In this document: positions 17,974-27,658 of the stretch, in pieces
Numbering within the stretch: the stretch's first letter is position 1
Layout: the number at the start of each line of letters is the position of its first letter
DNA from: Maioricimonas rarisocia
GTDB taxonomy: Bacteria > Planctomycetota > Planctomycetia > Planctomycetales > Planctomycetaceae
Length of the DNA stretch: 64,000 nucleotides
Reading direction: 5' to 3'
NCBI RefSeq assembly: GCF_007747795.1
Contig: NZ_CP036275.1
Location: forward strand, 4,084,001 to 4,148,000
Notes under the pieces: generated by a model
What the model was told of the DNA's origin: nothing
What the model saw: the letters and a program-made list of their open reading frames with translations, nothing else
Databases searched by the model: none
Position numbers and translations under genes: made by a program

Positions 17974-19509
17974 ATGAGTGCCGTAGCCAGCAGTCTGCAG
18001 TGGTTTGCACGCGTCGGTGACATTGCGAACCCGATCCTGGTGAAGGAAACGCGGCAGGCGCTCAAGAGTCGCCAGTTCGTCATCACGTTCATGCTGATGC
18101 TGCTGGCCTGCTGGCTGACATCGGTCTTCGGCCTGATGCTGGCCGGAAACGCAATCGAGTTCGGTGCCGTCGGCACGCGGTTCTTCTCGTTCTACTTCTA
18201 CATCCTGGCGTTCGCCGCGGTCGTCGTCATTCCGTTCAATGCGTACCGCAGTCTGCTCAGCGAGCGGGAGCAGGCGACGTACGAGTTGCTCTCGATCACC
18301 TGCCTGTCGCCGCGGCAGATCGTCTCCGGCAAGCTGCTCAGCGCTCTGGTGCAGGTCTTCATTTTCTACTCGGCGATCACGCCGTTCATTGCGTTCACGT
18401 CGCTGTTGCAGGGCTTCGACATCGTCGACGTCACATTCATGCTGGTGGCGGCCCTGATCGCGTCGGTTATGGCGGCCAGCGCGGCTCTCATGATCAGCGC
18501 CGTCGCGCAGCAGCGACTCTGGCAGGCGCTATCGAGCCTGGCGGTGCTGTTCGGCCTGGTGTCGCTGTTCTCGATGATGATCGGCATACTGGAAGAGGTC
18601 CGCGGCGACCTCGACTTTCAGGATGTCGAATTCTGGTGGGGAACCGCGATGATCCTGCTGGCAGCGACAAGCTACTTCCTGCTGTTCCAGCAGATCGCCG
18701 TCGCTCAGCTGACCTTCGCGTCCGACAACCGGAGCACCGGCATCCGCGTGATCTGTGCCGGTCAGGTCGTGCTGCTGTGGGCCTGCATGTTCTCCCTGCA
18801 GCTGTTTTCGCCGTCGGCGGCAGGCAACGTCGACGATCTCGTCATGTTCGCGATGCCCCTCTCGGCCGTGCACTGCACCGTCGTCGGCCTGTTCTGCGTC
18901 ACGGAAGAGGACTACCTCTCTCGCCGGGTCCGTCGCAACCTGCCGAAATCCCGGCTCTTTCGCCTCTTGCTGGCACCGCTGCTTCCGGGAGGTTCCCGGG
19001 GATTCCTGTACCTCCTGCTACTTGTCGTCGCCTATTCGGCCTTCGCGCTCCTGATGCTGACCTGGTCGACCAGCGGTTACGGGTGGATCGAGAACACGAT
19101 CCTGGCGACCGCGTGTTACATCATCTTCTACCTCGGAATCGGCACGGCGATGTCCCGCTGGCTGTTCGCGCTCTCGACCGACGTTCGCCCGGCCCACTCC
19201 CGGGTGTTCATCGTGCTGCTGTTCGCGGCCGGCTGCATTGCGCCGTTTCTGCCGTTCCTGTTCGGGATGCGAAACATCTACGGGTACCGGTTGTGGATGA
19301 TCTCCAACCCGATCCCGACGCTCGATCACATCGCTGGCAACGGCACGAACACCGCGGCGGCCATCCAGATTCTGGCGATCGGCTCACTGCTCGCGACCGC
19401 GCTGAACCTGCGGAGCATGCAGCGCGGACTGGCGGAAGCCGTCGCCGGCGCCCCTGCCGCGGCACCGCCACCACCCGAGACACCGGCGTCGATCGCAACC
19501 ACAACGTAA
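17974..19509 (+). CDS. ABC-2-like permease / multi-span membrane protein
   Basis: The ATG at 17974 follows AAGGAG. The 511-residue protein begins with the amphipathic IANPILVKETRQALKSRQF segment typical of ABC-2 permeases in this phylum, followed by about 11-12 membrane helices. The YELLSITCLSPRQIVSGKLLSAL cytoplasmic loop after helix 2 is also characteristic. The C terminus is an Ala/Pro-rich tail. No ATP-binding subunit gene is adjacent, so the partner must lie elsewhere or the protein acts alone. The exported substrate is unknown. Confidence 0.7.
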   Translation: MSAVASSLQWFARVGDIANPILVKETRQALKSRQFVITFMLMLLACWLTSVFGLMLAGNAIEFGAVGTRFFSFYFYILAFAAVVVIPFNAYRSLLSEREQATYELLSITCLSPRQIVSGKLLSALVQVFIFYSAITPFIAFTSLLQGFDIVDVTFMLVAALIASVMAASAALMISAVAQQRLWQALSSLAVLFGLVSLFSMMIGILEEVRGDLDFQDVEFWWGTAMILLAATSYFLLFQQIAVAQLTFASDNRSTGIRVICAGQVVLLWACMFSLQLFSPSAAGNVDDLVMFAMPLSAVHCTVVGLFCVTEEDYLSRRVRRNLPKSRLFRLLLAPLLPGGSRGFLYLLLLVVAYSAFALLMLTWSTSGYGWIENTILATACYIIFYLGIGTAMSRWLFALSTDVRPAHSRVFIVLLFAAGCIAPFLPFLFGMRNIYGYRLWMISNPIPTLDHIAGNGTNTAAAIQILAIGSLLATALNLRSMQRGLAEAVAGAPAAAPPPPETPASIATTT

Positions 19510-19610
19510 CACGGACGTTACCAACCTCTGCCGCGAGCGCAGCCCGGCCCTCTGGACCACCTGCTGCGAGCGGCATTCTCCGGCCCACAGACGGAACGTC
19601 GCCACGCCCC

Positions 19611-20354
19611 ATGTCTCTGGAAAAGACCGACGCAATCATCATCCGTCTGGCGGACTTCAGCGAGAGCAGCCGCGTCGTGACGATGTTCACCCGGGACCTG
19701 GGCAAGGTTTCGGCACTGGCCAAGGGGGCCAAGCGGCTCAAGGGGCCGTTTGATGCTGCTATTGACCTGCTCTCGACGTGTCGGGTAGTGTTCCTCCGCA
19801 AGTCATCCGGCGCTCTGGACATCCTGACCGAAGCGCAACTGATTAAACGATTTAAGCCAGAAGGAAAGAGTCTTCACGCAGTCTACGGCGGCTATTACGT
19901 GGCCGAACTGCTGGGAGGCCTGACCGAAGACGGCGATCCCCATCCCCGCCTGTTTGACGAAGCCGTTCAAACCCTGGACCGACTCCAGTCAGACGCCCCT
20001 CCCCTGCTGGTCGTCATGCGGTTTGAACTGCTGATCCTGCGAGAAATTGGACAACTGCCGGAGTTCGATGCCTGCCAGGTCTGCGGTCGCGAGGCAGAAG
20101 CGATCCGCGGCATCCGTTTCTGGGTCTCCCAGGGCGGACTGGTCTGCTCCGAATGTGGCCGGCCCGAATACGAACATACCGAGATTGCCCCGGGAACAAT
20201 TCAACTTCTCAGACGCCTGGCGACAGCGGACGGATCGATCGCCTCACGTCTGGCCCCTTCGCCCGGTCAATACAAGGAACTCCGCCGCGTCGTCACTTCC
20301 GCAATCTGTCATGCCATGGAACGACGCCCGAAGATGTTGCGATACCTGAAGTAG
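19611..20354 (+). CDS. recO: DNA repair protein RecO
   Basis: A 247-residue recombination mediator that helps load RecA on SSB-coated gaps with RecR. N-terminal OB fold: KTDAIIIRLADFSESSRVVTMFTRDLGKVSALAKGAKR. A zinc-ribbon-like set occurs at about residues 150-185 (CQVCGREAEAI... LVCSECG), usual in RecO. The ATG at 19611 is the start that begins with the family N terminus. The gene follows the permease by about 100 bp and may share its transcript. Confidence 0.93.
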   Translation: MSLEKTDAIIIRLADFSESSRVVTMFTRDLGKVSALAKGAKRLKGPFDAAIDLLSTCRVVFLRKSSGALDILTEAQLIKRFKPEGKSLHAVYGGYYVAELLGGLTEDGDPHPRLFDEAVQTLDRLQSDAPPLLVVMRFELLILREIGQLPEFDACQVCGREAEAIRGIRFWVSQGGLVCSECGRPEYEHTEIAPGTIQLLRRLATADGSIASRLAPSPGQYKELRRVVTSAICHAMERRPKMLRYLK

Positions 20355-20544
20355 CCGACCGGCTTCCCGGCAGGCATCGTTTCGAGCGGATCATCAGGAC
20401 CCAACTCACCAGTTCGATTCAAGCAAACACTCACCCCCTCTCGATACACGTGGCGCCCTCTCTCTCCATCTCCGATCACGTCACCACCCCTCGAGCAGGC
20501 CGCGTTTCCGTTCTGCGGGGACGAGCCCTGTCGCAGCGCCCGAT

Positions 20545-22116
20545 ATGAAGCAATTGTCTGTGAACCGGAAACTGCACAGAACGCGCCTCGCGTCGCTGAT
20601 CGTCCTGGCGGCCTGCACTTTCACCGGCTGCCGCACCGGGCTGGATATGTCCGCCCTGCGGTCGCCGCGCAGCGGCTCAGGCCTCGATGAGCGTCCCAGT
20701 ATTGACGGCATCATGGGGCCGACCGAACGGAACCTTCAGCAGGTGCAGTGGGAGAAGGAGAAGGAAGAGCTCTCCCGGAATGCGTCGCTGCCGGACAGTG
20801 CCGCACTCGCAGCCTTCGAAGAAGCCCAGGCTCTGTACCGCGACGGCAACTACAAGGAAGCCGAGAAGCGGTTCCGGGCGATGGCCAAGGAACGTCGTTA
20901 CCAGGACAACACGGTTGGCGCGCAGCTCCGGCGACTGTTCGGTGCCGAGACGCAGTCACAGCTCGACCCGCGGTCCAGCTACGGCGATCCCCTGGAAGAA
21001 GATGCACTGTTCATGCTGGCCGAGTGTCAGTTTGCGCAGCGCCGCTACCCCTACGCCCAGGACAGCTACGACGAACTGCTCAACCGCTATCCGTCCACCC
21101 GCCACCTCGATGACGTGACGCGGAAGCTGTTCCGCATGTCGCAGTACTGGCTGGGATTCTCCGAAGACGCAGCAGCCGCACCGGAGAAGGGGGACGTCGA
21201 TCTCGCCAATCATGTTGCCACGCTGGACGATCCGTCTCCGGAAGCACTGCCGAAACGGCGTCCGTCGGCGATGGCGGTCATTCCCAACGTTGCCGATCGC
21301 TCCCGTCCGGTGTTCGATGCCGAGGGACGCGCAATTCAGGCACTCCGGTCGATCTGGCTGCATGACGCGGCCGGTCCCCTGGCGGACGACGCTCTGATGC
21401 TCTCCGCGAACCACTACCTGCAGAAGGGTGACTACATCGAAGCCGCCCGCTTCTATCGCCTGGTTCGCGAACAATATCCGGACAGCCCGCACTTCAAGCA
21501 TGCATACATTCTCGGTTCGCACGTGACGCTGGCGTCGTACGGCGGCCCCGACTACGACGGAACGACACTGGCCCAGGCGAAGGATCTCAAGCAGACCGCC
21601 TCGCGACTGTTCCCCGACCTCTCGGAGGAAGAACGGAAGCGGCTGCAGACCGAACTGGCGAACATCTCCGAACAGGAGATTGCCCGCGAGTGGGCGAAGG
21701 TCGAGTTTTACCGCCGCAAGAATCAGCCGGAATCGGTTTCGCTGTACTGCTACCTGATCATCAATCGCTATCCGGATTCGAAGTACGCCGAAATGGCTCG
21801 CAAGATGCTCGAACAGCAGCAGCCGCTGCTTGCCGAGCAGCGCGGCGAAACGGCTGCCCCTGCCAACGCTCCGGCGGCTCGACCAGCGGCCCGGCCGTCC
21901 GGCGAAAAACCGTTCGATCCCCTGCCGCCCGCACCGGCAACCCGTCCGGCGCCTGAAGCGACACCGGCTCCCCCTGCCGAACAGAAACGGGACCGCAGCT
22001 TCTTCGGCTTCCTGCGTCGTGCTGAAGAGCCGCCGAAACTGCAAAGCGTCGAACCCGAAGCGACCGAGCCGGAGTCGGCCAGCGAAGCCCCCGGACGGAT
22101 CGAACTCGAACTCTGA
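20545..22116 (+). CDS. BamD-like TPR lipoprotein (outer-membrane assembly type)
   Basis: A 523-residue lipoprotein. The signal peptide ends in a canonical lipobox LAAC with C24 (an alternative FTGC at C29). TPR-like repeats follow: ALAAFEEAQALYRDGNYKEAEKRF, AECQFAQRRYPYAQDSYDELLNRYPST, and a second block at about 280-430, laid out like BamD/YfiO. The C-terminal 100 residues are Pro/Ala-rich and disordered. It is larger than E. coli BamD. The adjacent LptE-like gene suggests an envelope-biogenesis cluster. A role in outer-membrane protein assembly is inferred, not shown. Confidence 0.7.
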   Translation: MKQLSVNRKLHRTRLASLIVLAACTFTGCRTGLDMSALRSPRSGSGLDERPSIDGIMGPTERNLQQVQWEKEKEELSRNASLPDSAALAAFEEAQALYRDGNYKEAEKRFRAMAKERRYQDNTVGAQLRRLFGAETQSQLDPRSSYGDPLEEDALFMLAECQFAQRRYPYAQDSYDELLNRYPSTRHLDDVTRKLFRMSQYWLGFSEDAAAAPEKGDVDLANHVATLDDPSPEALPKRRPSAMAVIPNVADRSRPVFDAEGRAIQALRSIWLHDAAGPLADDALMLSANHYLQKGDYIEAARFYRLVREQYPDSPHFKHAYILGSHVTLASYGGPDYDGTTLAQAKDLKQTASRLFPDLSEEERKRLQTELANISEQEIAREWAKVEFYRRKNQPESVSLYCYLIINRYPDSKYAEMARKMLEQQQPLLAEQRGETAAPANAPAARPAARPSGEKPFDPLPPAPATRPAPEATPAPPAEQKRDRSFFGFLRRAEEPPKLQSVEPEATEPESASEAPGRIELEL

Positions 22117-22140
22117 TCGACATGGATCGGGACAGGTGCT

Positions 22141-22779
22141 GTGGCATCATTGGTCTCGCACTGTTTGAAGATGGCCGGTATTCTTCCGCCCATGAAACGC
22201 AGCACCCTGTCCGGCAACACGATCGACGCAGACGCCTCGGCTGAAGGCATTGCGGGCCCCCGACAACTGTCGCGCCGGGCAGGATTGCTTCTCCTGCTGG
22301 CGTCCATCGGATCGGGTTGCGGTTACAGGGTCGGCGGAGCCTACGCCCCCGAGATCCGCACGGTCCACATTCCGACCTTCCAGAACGACACGTTCCGCCG
22401 CGGCATCGAACTGCAGCTGACCGAAGCGGTCCAGAAGCAGCTTCAGCTTCGCACGCCCTATCGCCTGGCGAAGGGGCCGAACGCCGACACACGATTGGTG
22501 GGGCGGCTGGTCAGTGCCAACAAGCGTGTCGAGAACCAGAACCGGTACGACGATCCCCGCGAACTCGAACTGGCAATTGCCGTCGAGGTGCGGTGGGAGG
22601 ACGCCCGGACCGGTTACGTCCTGTCGGAGCGGAGCATTCCGGTCGAGTCGAGCGTGGCTCAACTGATCACGCACTCGAGTTTCGCTCCGGAGACAGGACA
22701 GTCACTCGCAACCGGAACGCAGCAGGCCGTCGATCAGATGGCCCGACAGATCGTGGGGATGATGGAGATCCCCTGGTAG
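22141..22779 (+). CDS. LptE-family lipoprotein (LPS assembly type)
   Basis: LptE plugs the LptD translocon that inserts lipopolysaccharide in the outer membrane. The protein has a hydrophobic segment ending in lipobox IGSGC (C60), then the typical GYRVGGAYAPEIRTVHIPTFQNDTFRRGIELQLTEAV. The start is uncertain: GTG 22141 (212 aa), ATG 22171 and ATG 22192 are all possible, none with a strong ribosome site. It lies 24 bp after the BamD-like gene and is very likely cotranscribed. It supports a Gram-negative-type outer membrane. Confidence 0.75.
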   Translation: MASLVSHCLKMAGILPPMKRSTLSGNTIDADASAEGIAGPRQLSRRAGLLLLLASIGSGCGYRVGGAYAPEIRTVHIPTFQNDTFRRGIELQLTEAVQKQLQLRTPYRLAKGPNADTRLVGRLVSANKRVENQNRYDDPRELELAIAVEVRWEDARTGYVLSERSIPVESSVAQLITHSSFAPETGQSLATGTQQAVDQMARQIVGMMEIPW

Positions 22780-22885
22780 GAGGCGACCGTCCGAGTCCGG
22801 CCGGAATTCCGCGAGGCCGTCATGTTACGACCCATGAGTGTCGTGTGCCGCCGTATCGCGCCCGGTTGATGACGGAATCCGGCCG

Positions 22886-23344
22886 TCAGTCGAGCTGATT
22901 GCGGAGCATCGGCTGCAGCTCTTCGACGAAGTCGTTGACGTCCTTGAACGCTCGATAAACCGACGCGAACCGGACGAACGCGACCTGATCGACCAGTCGC
23001 AGGGCGCTGAAGACCTTCTCGCCGATATAGCGCGACGGAACTTCGCGTTCGAAGGTCTCGTAGACAGCCCGCTCGACGTCGTTGATGATCTGCTCGATCT
23101 GGTCGGGGCTGACCGGCCGCTTGTAGCAGGCCTTCTCGATGCCCGCGCGGATCTTCTCGCGATCGAAGGGGACGCGGCTGCCATCCTTCTTGATGACCTT
23201 CAGCGGCGACTCTTCGATCTTTTCGTACGTCGTGAACCGGCGACTGCACGCGAGGCACTCGCGGCGTCGGCGAATCACGAATTCCTGGCTGCCGCGGGAG
23301 TCGACGACTCGCGTCTCTCCTTCACGGCAAAACGGACACATCAT
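22886..23344 (-). CDS. nrdR: Transcriptional repressor NrdR
   Basis: An ATP/dATP-sensing repressor of ribonucleotide reductase genes. The ATG at 23344 follows GAGGGA and gives 152 residues, the normal length. Zinc ribbon: C3-x2-C6 and C30-x2-C33 ([32 protein letters not shown]). The ATP-cone domain begins at about residue 47 ([19 protein letters not shown]). No nrd gene is nearby; in a planctomycete the targets would be elsewhere. Confidence 0.95.
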   Translation of the reverse strand: MMCPFCREGETRVVDSRGSQEFVIRRRRECLACSRRFTTYEKIEESPLKVIKKDGSRVPFDREKIRAGIEKACYKRPVSPDQIEQIINDVERAVYETFEREVPSRYIGEKVFSALRLVDQVAFVRFASVYRAFKDVNDFVEELQPMLRNQLD

Positions 23345-23669
23345 GGGACGTTCCCTCGCGGCATGTGACCCGGAGCCGGCGTCCCTGCCGACACGAGACT
23401 CAGCCAATCAGGCCGGACGAGTCGACCTCAAACTGGAGCAACAACCGAGCAACCTCCAACTGACATCAGCCGCGGACGCTCAAATCTGTCGGGAGTTGCC
23501 TCCCCGCGCCCACGAAGCTTAGCGGAGCAGGCCGGAACTTCACAGTTTCATACAACTTCCGCGCCGACGATTCGTGGGCAGTGGAACGGCATGACAGGAA
23601 CTGTGACGATCCTGCGAGGCTGCTGCCGGAATCATACGCAGCGATTCGCAGACGTCGATGCGTTCCATC
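23345..23669. other. Intergenic region nrdR / PQQ-propeller gene
   Basis: About 325 bp upstream of nrdR and downstream of the propeller gene, both on the minus strand. No gene, hairpin with T-run or operator stood out. Confidence 0.4.
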
Positions 23670-24977
23670 TCAGTTTGCGGCGGCGGAGCTGCCAATCTGC
23701 AGACAGCGCAACGTCTCGTCATTCCGCACGTACAGGCGTCCGTTCGCCAGCGCCGGCAAGGCCCGGGCGGTGCCCGTCAACACGCGCGCCCGGCCGAGAG
23801 GCTTGAATTCTTTCGAACTCGCGTCCGCGACGACGAGCTCACCGTCCGTCTTCACGATGACGAGTTTGCCGTCAGCCAGAATCAGCGTCGCATAGCCGAA
23901 ATCGGGAACGCTCCAGAGCACCTTCTGTCGCGCAGGATCAATACAGACCAGATTGGCAGGCGGCAGGTCCTGACGGCCATCGACGCCGAACAGCACTCCC
24001 TCGTGCTCGACACACGTTGTGTACTGACTCGAAAGGATCTGGTCGCTCTCCCAGAGTTCCTCGAGGGAACTCGCGCGGACGCGCATCCAGCGGGCTCCAA
24101 TGCCGTAGCTGGCCGTCAGAAACATCCGATCGCCAAGCAGGACTGGCGAAGCGGCATTCACAGTCGGCCCACGCTGCCCGAACCGCGTTTCGAACCGGAT
24201 CTCGCCACTCGCAGGATCGAGACCGACGCACTTGAGCCGCGTGACAGCAATGACCAGTCGTTTGCCATCGACGGTCGTCGCGACAGGTGCAGAGTAGCTC
24301 CCCTGCTCGTCGGTCGCCTGCCAGAGCGTCTGCCCCGACTGGAGATCGAACGCGACGATTCCGGCACCGCTGCGAAATCCGCCCACATTGACGACGACCC
24401 GGTTTTCCTCGACGAGCGGCGTGCTACCGGCACCGAAGTACCCTTCGCGGGCACCGAAGTCTTCGTGTGTGTCCCGCCGCCAGAGGAGTTTGCCACTCTT
24501 CACGTCGTGACAGGAAAGGATCCCCTGAGCACCGAAGGTGATGACGCGGGTTCCTGCGATGACCGGGACGCAGAGCGGTCCGTTTTCGCCGCCGACCTGG
24601 GGCCGAAAATCACTCGGCTGACCATCGGACCAAAGTGTCTGACCGGTTCCGGCATCAAGTGCCGCGACCCGTTCTTCGTCGCCGACACGGTGGAACAGGA
24701 TTGCCTGCCCCTGTTTCACCGCCACGCCGGCATAGCCGCTGCCGACCTGCTTCTCCCAGACCACGGGGGGGCCCGCCGCTTCCCAGTCGGTGGAGACGAC
24801 TTCGTCGTCAGCCGCCCGGCCGTCCCGGTTCGGGCCGAGAATCTGCGGCCAGTCCCCTGCCGACCCCGGTGTGACAATGGCCAGAAGTCCGATCCCCACC
24901 AGCAATCTCCCGGCCCGTCTCGAGCTGTGGGAGATGTGCCTGTGGCCGCTTGTCGAACGGGACCGCCTCCAGTGCAT
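23670..24977 (-). CDS. PQQ-like beta-propeller repeat protein (BamB-like), exported
   Basis: The ATG at 24977 follows GGGAGA and opens a signal peptide (basic SSRRAGRLLVGIGLLAIVTPGSAG). The 435-residue protein carries repeated propeller blades with the PQQ-type W pattern: GKLLWRRDTHEDF, GQTLWSDGQ, GQTLWQATDEQGSYSAP, RQKVLWSVPDFGYATLILADGKLVIV. The mature N terminus DWPQILGPNRDGRA is widespread in planctomycete secreted propellers. No dehydrogenase residues were found, so it is more probably a binding or scaffold propeller than a PQQ enzyme. Confidence 0.82.
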   Translation of the reverse strand: MHWRRSRSTSGHRHISHSSRRAGRLLVGIGLLAIVTPGSAGDWPQILGPNRDGRAADDEVVSTDWEAAGPPVVWEKQVGSGYAGVAVKQGQAILFHRVGDEERVAALDAGTGQTLWSDGQPSDFRPQVGGENGPLCVPVIAGTRVITFGAQGILSCHDVKSGKLLWRRDTHEDFGAREGYFGAGSTPLVEENRVVVNVGGFRSGAGIVAFDLQSGQTLWQATDEQGSYSAPVATTVDGKRLVIAVTRLKCVGLDPASGEIRFETRFGQRGPTVNAASPVLLGDRMFLTASYGIGARWMRVRASSLEELWESDQILSSQYTTCVEHEGVLFGVDGRQDLPPANLVCIDPARQKVLWSVPDFGYATLILADGKLVIVKTDGELVVADASSKEFKPLGRARVLTGTARALPALANGRLYVRNDETLRCLQIGSSAAAN

Positions 24978-25584
24978 TGCCGTATTCTCCCGGTTGGATC
25001 CTGTGTCGCGTCTGCAGATGACCGGCCCAGGCCGCAAGGTCCGCAGTGACCGCATGTTCCACATGGCAGCCCGATTCGGATCAGTCTGCAGTGCCAGCAT
25101 CTTCGAACAGATCGCGCGAGGCCGCAAAGACGTCCCAGCATACTGGAATCGTCGCGATGACGTCAGGCATCCTGGCCGGCTCACTGTGAGTGACCCCACG
25201 GCAGTGAAGCCGTTCTGAGCCCAATGGTGGACGCTCTGGAACGGTTATGCCGCCTGTGACCAGCAGACGCCGGCACGGTCGGCAGGAGGCCGGTGGAGCG
25301 CCTTGAAATGGGTGGTCTGCCTGAAGCAGCTGTGACGAAGAGAAGCGGCACACCCATCACATCAGAAGTCGGGGACTTGCCGCCGGCTCTCGAAACGTGA
25401 TTGGCAAACTGGAGAACCTGGCGAGCCAGCGTGGCACGCCAGCGGGGGACCACAACGCGGGTCCGGCCTTTGGCAGATCGTCGCGGCGAAGATGTCGCAC
25501 TAGCCGCACCGGGGAGCCGGGAATACACTTTTCCGACCCCCTTCCCCGATTCCCTTCCACGACAACGCGATCAAGGACGATCAG
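24978..25584. other. 607-bp gene-free region
   Basis: It lies between the divergent propeller and DUF1207 genes. The short open frames here lack ribosome sites and coding character. I looked for tRNA, hairpin terminators and operator dyads and saw nothing convincing. Confidence 0.4.
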
Positions 25585-26622
25585 ATGTTGCCCGCTTTAC
25601 GCGGCTACGCACTGGCAACCGTTCTCGTGCTGAGTGGCGCGACGGCGTGGGGGCAGTCCGGCCTTCCGGACCTGGTTTCTGCTGAGGCGTTCTCAACTTC
25701 CTCGCTCCCGGCAGCAACCAACCCGCTCCCGGCACTGACAGATGCACTTGCCGACAACGATTCCCTGATCGATCCCGGCAGGGGCCTGATCCTCAACGAC
25801 CAGGACGTCGTCACGACTGCTGTCCGAGGGCAGTGCCCCGATTCCGACTGCATCTGGGGTTGGCGACTGCTCCCCGGAGATGTCCTGTACAGCTCCTATC
25901 TGGCCAGCCCGATTGCCCCGCGCATGCAGAGCGGACTGCTCTACGAGCGTGACAAGGGATGGCTCTGGGAACTCGAAGCAGGTGCCCGCGTCGGCATCGT
26001 CCGCTGGGGTTCGCCGCAGGGAGCCTATCCCGAAGGATGGCAACTGGACGTCTGGGGAGCCGCGGTTCCCCGTTTGAACTTCGAACACAACATGGATCTC
26101 GACGCGGCCGACTTTCGCGTCGGTGTACCGCTGACCTATCGCCGCGGTCCCTGGCAGGCGAAGCTCGAGATCGCGCACCTCAGTTCACACCTTGGTGACG
26201 AGTTCCTGCTGCGGAATCCCGGCTTCAACCGGTTGAACTACCTGCGGGACACCATCGCCGTGGGGGGCGGCTACTTCGTCAATCCTGACCTGCGGCTGTA
26301 CAGCGAACTGGAAGTCGCTTTCAACAACGACGGCGGGTCCGAACCGGTCCACTTTCAGTTCGGGTTCGACTACAGCCCGATCTGCCCGTGGGGGCCGGCA
26401 CCGATCTACGGAGCCCCCTTCGCAGCCGTGAATGTGCAGTTGCGGGAAGAGGTGGACTTTGGCGGAGGCGTCAACATTGTCGCCGGCTGGCAGTTCCGCA
26501 GCCCCGAGACGGGACACCTCTTTCGCGCCGGCCTGCAGTACTACAACGGCAAGTCGTACCAGTTCTCGTTCTTTGACGAGCACGAGCAGTTGTTCGGCTT
26601 CGCGATCTGGTACGACTTCTGA
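25585..26622 (+). CDS. DUF1207-type outer-membrane protein
   Basis: A 345-residue protein with a signal peptide (about 1-23, ending ATAWGQ). The motif WRLLPGDVLYSSYLASPIAPRM followed by alternating beta strands (LWELEAGARVGIVRWG, WQLDVWGAAVPRLNFE, ending with aromatic FAIWYDF) is typical of DUF1207 outer-membrane barrels common in planctomycetes. The terminal Phe fits recognition by the Bam complex. Function unknown. It converges with the TPR protein gene (15-bp gap). Confidence 0.72.
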   Translation: MLPALRGYALATVLVLSGATAWGQSGLPDLVSAEAFSTSSLPAATNPLPALTDALADNDSLIDPGRGLILNDQDVVTTAVRGQCPDSDCIWGWRLLPGDVLYSSYLASPIAPRMQSGLLYERDKGWLWELEAGARVGIVRWGSPQGAYPEGWQLDVWGAAVPRLNFEHNMDLDAADFRVGVPLTYRRGPWQAKLEIAHLSSHLGDEFLLRNPGFNRLNYLRDTIAVGGGYFVNPDLRLYSELEVAFNNDGGSEPVHFQFGFDYSPICPWGPAPIYGAPFAAVNVQLREEVDFGGGVNIVAGWQFRSPETGHLFRAGLQYYNGKSYQFSFFDEHEQLFGFAIWYDF

Positions 26623-26637
26623 GCCGACCATATCGCG

Positions 26638-27492
26638 TTATGCGGCAGGCAGTCGCCGGAGCAGCTTCTTCGCACGGGCCTTCCAGAACATCTGCTTGCG
26701 GGCAATGGCCCGGGGACTGGCTTCGATGTCCATGATCAGACCGTTCAGGTGATCACGGGCCTGCTTCATCTCGCCGGCATCAGCGCACATCGTGGCAAGC
26801 AGAAATACGCCCTCCGGGTGCCGCCACCGCTTCGTGTGCTTCTCGAGCTGTTGCCGCGCTGCCTCCCGCTCGCCCAGTCGGTAAAGCGTTTTTCCGTATA
26901 GAAGCGAAACGTCGCCGAACTTGTAGGAGGGATCCTGCGCGAGCACCTTCTCCAGCTTTTCGCGCGCCGCCGCGAAGTTCTCGTCCTTGAAGTCGACTCC
27001 AGCAGCTCCCCACAGAGCCTGAACGTTGCTGCCATCCTTCTCGAGGGCAGCGCGGTAGGCCGCCCCCGCTTCCTCAGTATGGCCGGTTTCCTGCAGAGCC
27101 TCGGCCAGCTCGATGTACTGATGCGGGTTGCCGATCTGACTGGCGGCAATCTTCAGCCGTCGAATCTCGCTGCCACGGGTCCACTGCCTCAGGAAGGATG
27201 GAGGTTCCATTCGGGTACTGGGAAGCCAGCGGGCAAAAAAGTAGATGATCGCCCCGAGCGGCTGAAAGATCAGGATGACCCACAGCCAGATGTATCGCTC
27301 GGGGTCGTTCCGGATGCAGTAGACGAGCATCCAGATGAGCAGGGCCCAGTAGACCCAGCTGCCCCAGCCGTACATCCAGAAGCCCCACCAGCCCAGGTCG
27401 GAGGCGTAATACTGCATTTCCGCCCCGGCATCGTACGTCGGCGGCAGGGCTTCGGGCGGTGCCGCGTCACCGGCTTGTGCAATTGGCCACAT
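26638..27492 (-). CDS. PLDc_N-like membrane protein with TPR repeats
   Basis: A 284-residue protein. Two membrane helices lie at about 40-60 and 70-88, and the second ([21 protein letters not shown]) matches the phospholipase-D-nuclease N-terminal membrane motif. No HKD catalytic motif is present. TPR-like helices follow ([30 protein letters not shown] and more, about 120-260), ending in a basic tail. The start may be 27492 or the Met 75 bp downstream. A membrane-anchored scaffold is likely. Confidence 0.68.
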   Translation of the reverse strand: MWPIAQAGDAAPPEALPPTYDAGAEMQYYASDLGWWGFWMYGWGSWVYWALLIWMLVYCIRNDPERYIWLWVILIFQPLGAIIYFFARWLPSTRMEPPSFLRQWTRGSEIRRLKIAASQIGNPHQYIELAEALQETGHTEEAGAAYRAALEKDGSNVQALWGAAGVDFKDENFAAAREKLEKVLAQDPSYKFGDVSLLYGKTLYRLGEREAARQQLEKHTKRWRHPEGVFLLATMCADAGEMKQARDHLNGLIMDIEASPRAIARKQMFWKARAKKLLRRLPAA

Positions 27493-27658
27493 AGTGTCTC
27501 ACAGCTCGCAGGATCACGTGACTGGCATTGTGACAAAGCCCTTTCCGGAATGCACGCAATGCGAGCAAACCGCTGCCGGACCTGTCGCTTCTGAACATGG
27601 CAATGAGGTCTGTGCCGGAGGATCGTCTCGAAGGCCCGGTCAAGCTACACTCCCCCGC

